Source: JAQGMO01 sp050954505
GTDB lineage: Bacteria > Pseudomonadota > Gammaproteobacteria > Burkholderiales > Burkholderiaceae_D
Reading direction: 5' to 3'
DNA length: 11,960 bases
Assembly (NCBI GenBank): GCA_050954505.1
Contig: JBPBPY010000469.1
Coordinates: 1 to 11,960 of the forward strand
In this document: piece by piece, positions 8,013 to 11,960 of the stretch
Numbering within the stretch: the stretch's first letter is position 1
Layout of the letters: each line of letters begins with the position of its first letter
Program-made: the position numbers and the translations under genes
The notes under the pieces: generated by a model
Told to the model about the DNA's origin: nothing
Seen by the model: the letters and a program-made list of their open reading frames with translations, nothing else
The model's database searches: none

Positions 8013-8618
8013 GCCGAACAAGCCGGCAAATTCGCGTGCTGCGTGCAACACGTCAGCTGCGCCATACACGCTGCTGATGGCCGCCACCATGTCGGCGCCG
8101 GCCTCGACCAGCACGGCAGCATTGTCCACCGTCATGCCGCCAATGACGACCAGCGGCAAACCGATTTCGCGCTGCACCTGGGTGATGAGTTGGACCGGCG
8201 TTGTGACAGGATATTTTTTCACGCGCGAAGGATAGAAACCGCCCAGGGCAATATAGCTGGCGCCGCCCTCGGCAGCCTTCCAGGCCAGCTCCAGGCTGCC
8301 ATAACAGGACGCACCAACGATTTTCTGCGGTCCGACCAGCGCCCGCACCGTGGCGACATTCAAGTCCGTGCCCCCGACGTGGATGCCATCGGCATCGAGT
8401 GCCAGGCACAGATCCACATGGTCATTGATGATCAATGGCACGCCATGGCGCCGGCAAAGCGCCAGCAATGCGCCTGCCTGCTCAAGACGCTGAGCCGGGC
8501 TGGCCATCTTGTGGCGGTACTGCAGCAGCGCCGCACCGCCCAGCAAGGCTTGTTCGGTGTGCTCACAGAGTCGTGCGGTGTCGTCGAGATCGGGCGTAAC
8601 CAGGTACAAGCCTTTCAT
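8007..8618 (-). CDS. thiE: thiamine-phosphate synthase
   Basis: This enzyme joins HMP-PP and the thiazole phosphate (cThz-P/THZ-P) to form thiamine monophosphate in the cytoplasm. The 203 residues are a typical length for this TIM-barrel family. Diphosphate and substrate motifs are visible: QYRHK (33-37), INDHVDLCLALDADGIHVG (64-82), GASCYG (102-107), IGGMTVDN (159-166) and SSVYGA (182-187). GASCYG and the GFYPSRVKK segment (127-135) differ from the E. coli and Bacillus pattern but match what I recall of betaproteobacterial ThiE. The start at 8618 is set by GAGG seven bases upstream and by an ATGA overlap with the thiD stop. The frame stays open far upstream through thiD and thiG, but that is an out-of-frame shadow. 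It is the last gene of the thi operon. Confidence 0.96.
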   Translation of the reverse strand: MKGLYLVTPDLDDTARLCEHTEQALLGGAALLQYRHKMASPAQRLEQAGALLALCRRHGVPLIINDHVDLCLALDADGIHVGGTDLNVATVRALVGPQKIVGASCYGSLELAWKAAEGGASYIALGGFYPSRVKKYPVTTPVQLITQVQREIGLPLVVIGGMTVDNAAVLVEAGADMVAAISSVYGAADVLHAAREFAGLFGN

Positions 8619-9496
8619 TTCATTTCCTCGGAAATTTTCTGCCCGTATTGGCAGTCGTGCATGATCGGTGTGTTCAACGCCATCGGTGCCGGGGGCATTG
8701 ACAGCGAACGTTGCGGCACCAGCTGCCCGGCAGCGATTGCGTAGGCATCCTTGAGCGCTTCGTGGCAATAGGACTGCGCTACCACCAGCGCCGGCTGCAT
8801 CGCCATGCCCTGCGCCAGCAGTGCCGCAATGGCCGACGCCAGGGTACAGCCGCTGCCATGGAAACTGCCCGGCAGGCGCGGCCAGTGCCATCGACCACCT
8901 GCCTGATCGCGCCCGTACCAGATGTTGACAAGCTGTGGTGCATTGCCTGCTGCATGCCCGCCCTTGATGAGCACATTGCTGCAGCCGCTTTGGCGCAGCA
9001 TGGCGGCCTGGGCTGCAGGCTGGTCTGCTGGCGCGCACAAGGCGGCGGCTTCCGGCAGATTCGGCGTCACCAATGTGGCCAGTGGCAGCAGCGTTGCCAC
9101 GCCGGCCACCGCATCGCCGCGTGCCAGTGCATCGCCATGGCCACTGGCCAGCACCGGGTCCAGCACCACCGGCAATTGCGGATTTGCTTTGCGCAGCGCA
9201 CGCACGATCTCGGCCACCGCCATGGCATTGGCAAGGTCGCCGAGCACGCCGATCTTCACCGCCGCAATCGTCATCTTGTCGACCAGTGCCTGAGCCTGAT
9301 CGCGCACCAGCGTGCTGGCCACCGGATGCACACTGAAGACGCGGTCGTTGTCCTGCACCGTCAAGGCGGTGATGACCGCCAGGGCATGGGCGCCGAGCGC
9401 GCCGATGGCTTCGATGTCGGCGGCAATGCCGGCACCGCCACTGGGGTCGCTGCCGCCGAACACCAGCACCGTTGCACGCGTGCCTGCCGCGCTCAT
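8615..9496 (-). CDS. thiD: hydroxymethylpyrimidine / phosphomethylpyrimidine kinase
   Basis: ThiD phosphorylates HMP-P (made by ThiC) to HMP-PP, the pyrimidine substrate of ThiE, and can also salvage HMP. It is a ribokinase-like enzyme. The 293 residues show the substrate motif GGSDPSGGAG (14-23), DPVLASGHGDAL (113-124), TPN (144-146), IKGGH (177-181) and the anion-hole/catalytic motif HGSGCT (213-218) with Cys217. It is somewhat longer than the usual 260-285, with an extra C-terminal tail after about residue 262. The start at 9496 overlaps the thiG stop as ATGA, and homologues begin just before the VLVFGGSDPSGGAG strand. The open frame extends upstream to 9664 but that part lies over thiG. 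It overlaps thiE by 4 bp. Confidence 0.96.
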   Translation of the reverse strand: MSAAGTRATVLVFGGSDPSGGAGIAADIEAIGALGAHALAVITALTVQDNDRVFSVHPVASTLVRDQAQALVDKMTIAAVKIGVLGDLANAMAVAEIVRALRKANPQLPVVLDPVLASGHGDALARGDAVAGVATLLPLATLVTPNLPEAAALCAPADQPAAQAAMLRQSGCSNVLIKGGHAAGNAPQLVNIWYGRDQAGGRWHWPRLPGSFHGSGCTLASAIAALLAQGMAMQPALVVAQSYCHEALKDAYAIAAGQLVPQRSLSMPPAPMALNTPIMHDCQYGQKISEEMK

Positions 9497-10440
9497 GTTG
9501 CGCGTCCAGCCATCGGCGACGACGGCTGGGCTGCGAATCGGCGCGGCATGCGGCCGGCCAGGAAGGCATTGCGGCCCGCCTGCACTGCCAGGCGCATGGC
9601 GTGCGCCATGCGCACCGGGTCGCGGGCGCCGGCAATGGCGCTGTTCATCAATACGCCATCGCATCCCAGTTCCATGGCAATGGCAGCGTCCGAGGCCGTA
9701 CCCACGCCGGCATCGACCAGTACCGGCACACTGGCTTGTTCGATGATCAGCGACAGGTTCCAGGGATTGAGGATGCCCATGCCGGAGCCGATCAGTGATG
9801 CCAGCGGCATCACGGCCACGCAGCCGATCTGTTCCAGCAGGCGCGCCTGGATCGGGTCATCGCTGCAGTACACCATGACATCGAAGCCATCGCGCACCAG
9901 CAGCTCGGCAGCCTTGAGCGTCTCAGGCATGTTCGGAAACAGCGTTGCTTCATCGCCCAGCACTTCTAGCTTGACCAGTTTTTGGCCATTCAACAGTTCG
10001 CGCGCCAGTTGCAGGGTGTAGACCGCATCGTTGGCGTTGTAGCAGCCGGCCGTGTTGGGCAGGATGGTATAGCGCGCCGGCGGCACCGCATCGAGCAGGC
10101 TCGGCGCATGCGGGTCCTGGCCGATGTTTACGCGCCGTATCGCCACCGTGATGATGTCGGCACCGCTGGCTTCGGTCGCCAAACGGGTTTCTTCAAGGTC
10201 GCGGTATTTGCCGCTGCCGACCAGCAAACGCGAACCGTAGGTGACGCCGGCAATCGTCAATCCGTCGTCATGGCGTTCACTGCTTTGCACCGGGAAGGTT
10301 TGCGGCATTACGCGCGGATTTGCCGCAGCGCTGTCAATCCGGCCGCCTGCGTACAGGGAAGCGCGCATCGGGTCGCGTGCCGCAGCGCCGGGCATCGAAT
10401 TGCCGGCCGCTTGCGGAAGCGGGATGTCAGTACTCTTCAT
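9493..10440 (-). CDS. thiG: thiazole synthase with an N-terminal extension
   Basis: ThiG condenses deoxyxylulose 5-phosphate, ThiS-thiocarboxylate sulfur and iminoacetate (dehydroglycine) to form the thiazole phosphate. The 315 residues include the full TIM barrel: LTIAGVTYGSRLLVGSGKY (61-79), TVAIRRVN (98-105), LPNTAGC (127-133), VKLEVLGD (156-163), LIGSGMG (216-222) and DAGVGTASDAA (243-253). Lys157 in VKLEV is the Schiff-base lysine expected for the family. The first 58 or so residues, before LTIAG, are not part of the usual 250-270-residue enzyme. The ATG at 10440 is chosen because AAGGA (10452-10448) precedes it at seven bases; the later ATG at 10308 has no such site. It follows thiS after a 170-bp gap and overlaps thiD by 4 bp. 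Confidence 0.95.
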   Translation of the reverse strand: MKSTDIPLPQAAGNSMPGAAARDPMRASLYAGGRIDSAAANPRVMPQTFPVQSSERHDDGLTIAGVTYGSRLLVGSGKYRDLEETRLATEASGADIITVAIRRVNIGQDPHAPSLLDAVPPARYTILPNTAGCYNANDAVYTLQLARELLNGQKLVKLEVLGDEATLFPNMPETLKAAELLVRDGFDVMVYCSDDPIQARLLEQIGCVAVMPLASLIGSGMGILNPWNLSLIIEQASVPVLVDAGVGTASDAAIAMELGCDGVLMNSAIAGARDPVRMAHAMRLAVQAGRNAFLAGRMPRRFAAQPSSPMAGRAT

Positions 10441-10610
10441 GATCTCGTCCTTGGAATTTGTATTGGCAGGCAGCCCTGGCAAGCAATGCCACGGTTCGTG
10501 CCCGCATCGACAACAGCGTTGCCTGGCGTGCCAGGCGCAGCGTTGCATGCGCCTGGGTACGCCTCCTCGATCGCCCAGCGGGCGGCGTTGCAGCCGCGTC
10601 GGAAAGCATT
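10441..10610 (-). other. 170-bp structured gap between thiS and thiG
   Basis: The gap interrupts an otherwise tight operon. It contains a perfect palindrome GCCTGGC-GT-GCCAGGC (10521-10536), bracketed by a 9-bp direct repeat CAGCGTTGC at 10514-10522 and 10538-10546, and a third GCGTTGC at 10585-10591. Short open frames here have Cys/His/Arg-rich, unnatural compositions, so I call no gene. The thiG ribosome site is at its downstream end. An RNA processing site, an attenuator or the scar of a lost gene are all possible. Confidence 0.55.
10521..10536. repeat. perfect 7-bp-arm palindrome in the thiS-thiG gap
   Basis: GCCTGGC and GCCAGGC are exact inverted copies with a 2-bp centre (GT). In RNA the central bases would open to a small loop over a strong GC stem. 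There is no T-run on either side, so an intrinsic terminator is unlikely. Confidence 0.8.
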
Positions 10611-10814
10611 TCAGCCCCCGCCAATGGCGCGCACGATATCAACGCGGTCACGTGCAGCCAGCGTGCGCGCTGCCCAGTGCTGGCGTGGCACCACCTCGCG
10701 GTTGATGGCCACGGCCAGCGGCTGGCCAGCCAGTTCGAGCGTCGTCAGCAGGTCGGCCAGGCAGGCGCCCTGGGGCAGCGCATGGGGTGCGCCATTGAGT
10801 TCGATCTCGATCAT
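10611..10814 (-). CDS. thiS: thiazole biosynthesis sulfur carrier protein
   Basis: ThiS is a small ubiquitin-like protein whose C-terminal glycine is converted to a thiocarboxylate and donates sulfur to ThiG. The 67 residues start MIEIELNGAPHAL and end VDIVRAIGGG, the beta-grasp pattern with the required Gly-Gly end (here three glycines). LAVAINREVVPRQHW (33-47) matches the family centre. The start at 10814 is two bases after the thiC stop, suggesting translational coupling; the Shine-Dalgarno is weak (AAGAG inside the thiC end). The adenylating partner ThiF is not encoded in this window. Confidence 0.95.
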   Translation of the reverse strand: MIEIELNGAPHALPQGACLADLLTTLELAGQPLAVAINREVVPRQHWAARTLAARDRVDIVRAIGGG

Positions 10815-10816
10815 GT

Positions 10817-11960
<1,144 letters not shown>

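Noticed and set aside
8007..9635. 542-residue minus frame suggesting a fusion ending in ThiE
   Set aside because: The upstream part is the wrong frame of thiD and thiG. ThiE starts at 8618 with its own ribosome site, and thiD is intact in another frame, so there is no fusion.
8711..10021. 436-residue + strand open frame
   Set aside because: Antisense shadow of thiD and thiG, with Cys/His/Arg-rich composition.
10427..10651. 74-residue minus frame bridging thiS and thiG
   Set aside because: It overlaps both genes in another frame, has Arg/Ala-rich composition and no convincing start, so it is not called.

Overview
The window looks like chromosomal DNA of a GC-rich betaproteobacterium, most likely Burkholderiales and perhaps Oxalobacteraceae. 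This rests on the protein types: an aminoglycoside-phosphotransferase-fold ThrB, a DUF2782 protein and a BPSS1780-like membrane protein beside polA, and the UvrD and ThiE sequence styles. The family-level placement is inference from remembered sequences, not from a search. I see no tRNA, rRNA, CRISPR, insertion sequence or prophage gene.

Left part (1-3546): the 5' end of polA runs leftward out of the window. A 384-bp divergent spacer separates it from a rightward cluster: a DUF2782 periplasmic protein, thrB (homoserine kinase) and a six-helix membrane protein that overlaps thrB by 8 bp. A separate rightward gene follows, with its own likely promoter. It encodes a BON+LysM protein of the Kbp/YgaU type and ends in a candidate terminator at 3558-3592.

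Middle (3636-7872): uvrD runs leftward and is complete. Its promoter holds a clear LexA (SOS) box, CTGT-N8-ACAG, between the -35 and -10 hexamers. The perfect TATAAT lies so close to the ATG that the mRNA is probably leaderless. Divergent from uvrD is a 605-residue gene that I cannot assign to any family. It is enriched in AGG arginine codons and is the best candidate here for something undescribed. It ends before a terminator-like hairpin whose loop is a GCATT microsatellite.

Right part (8007-11960): a leftward thiamine operon in the order thiC (5' end outside the window), thiS, thiG, thiD, thiE. ThiC makes the pyrimidine (HMP-P). ThiS and ThiG make the thiazole. ThiD phosphorylates HMP-P to HMP-PP. 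ThiE joins the two halves into thiamine phosphate. Junctions are tight (2-nt gap at thiC/thiS, ATGA overlaps at thiG/thiD and thiD/thiE), except for a 170-bp structured gap between thiS and thiG. No thiO, thiH or thiF is present here, so the glycine- or tyrosine-derived iminoacetate donor and the ThiS adenylation enzyme must be encoded elsewhere. Any TPP riboswitch would lie upstream of thiC, beyond the window.

Most genes are ordinary housekeeping genes. The parts worth a second look are the uvrD control region, the orphan gene, and the repeat or palindrome elements in the short intergenic gaps.
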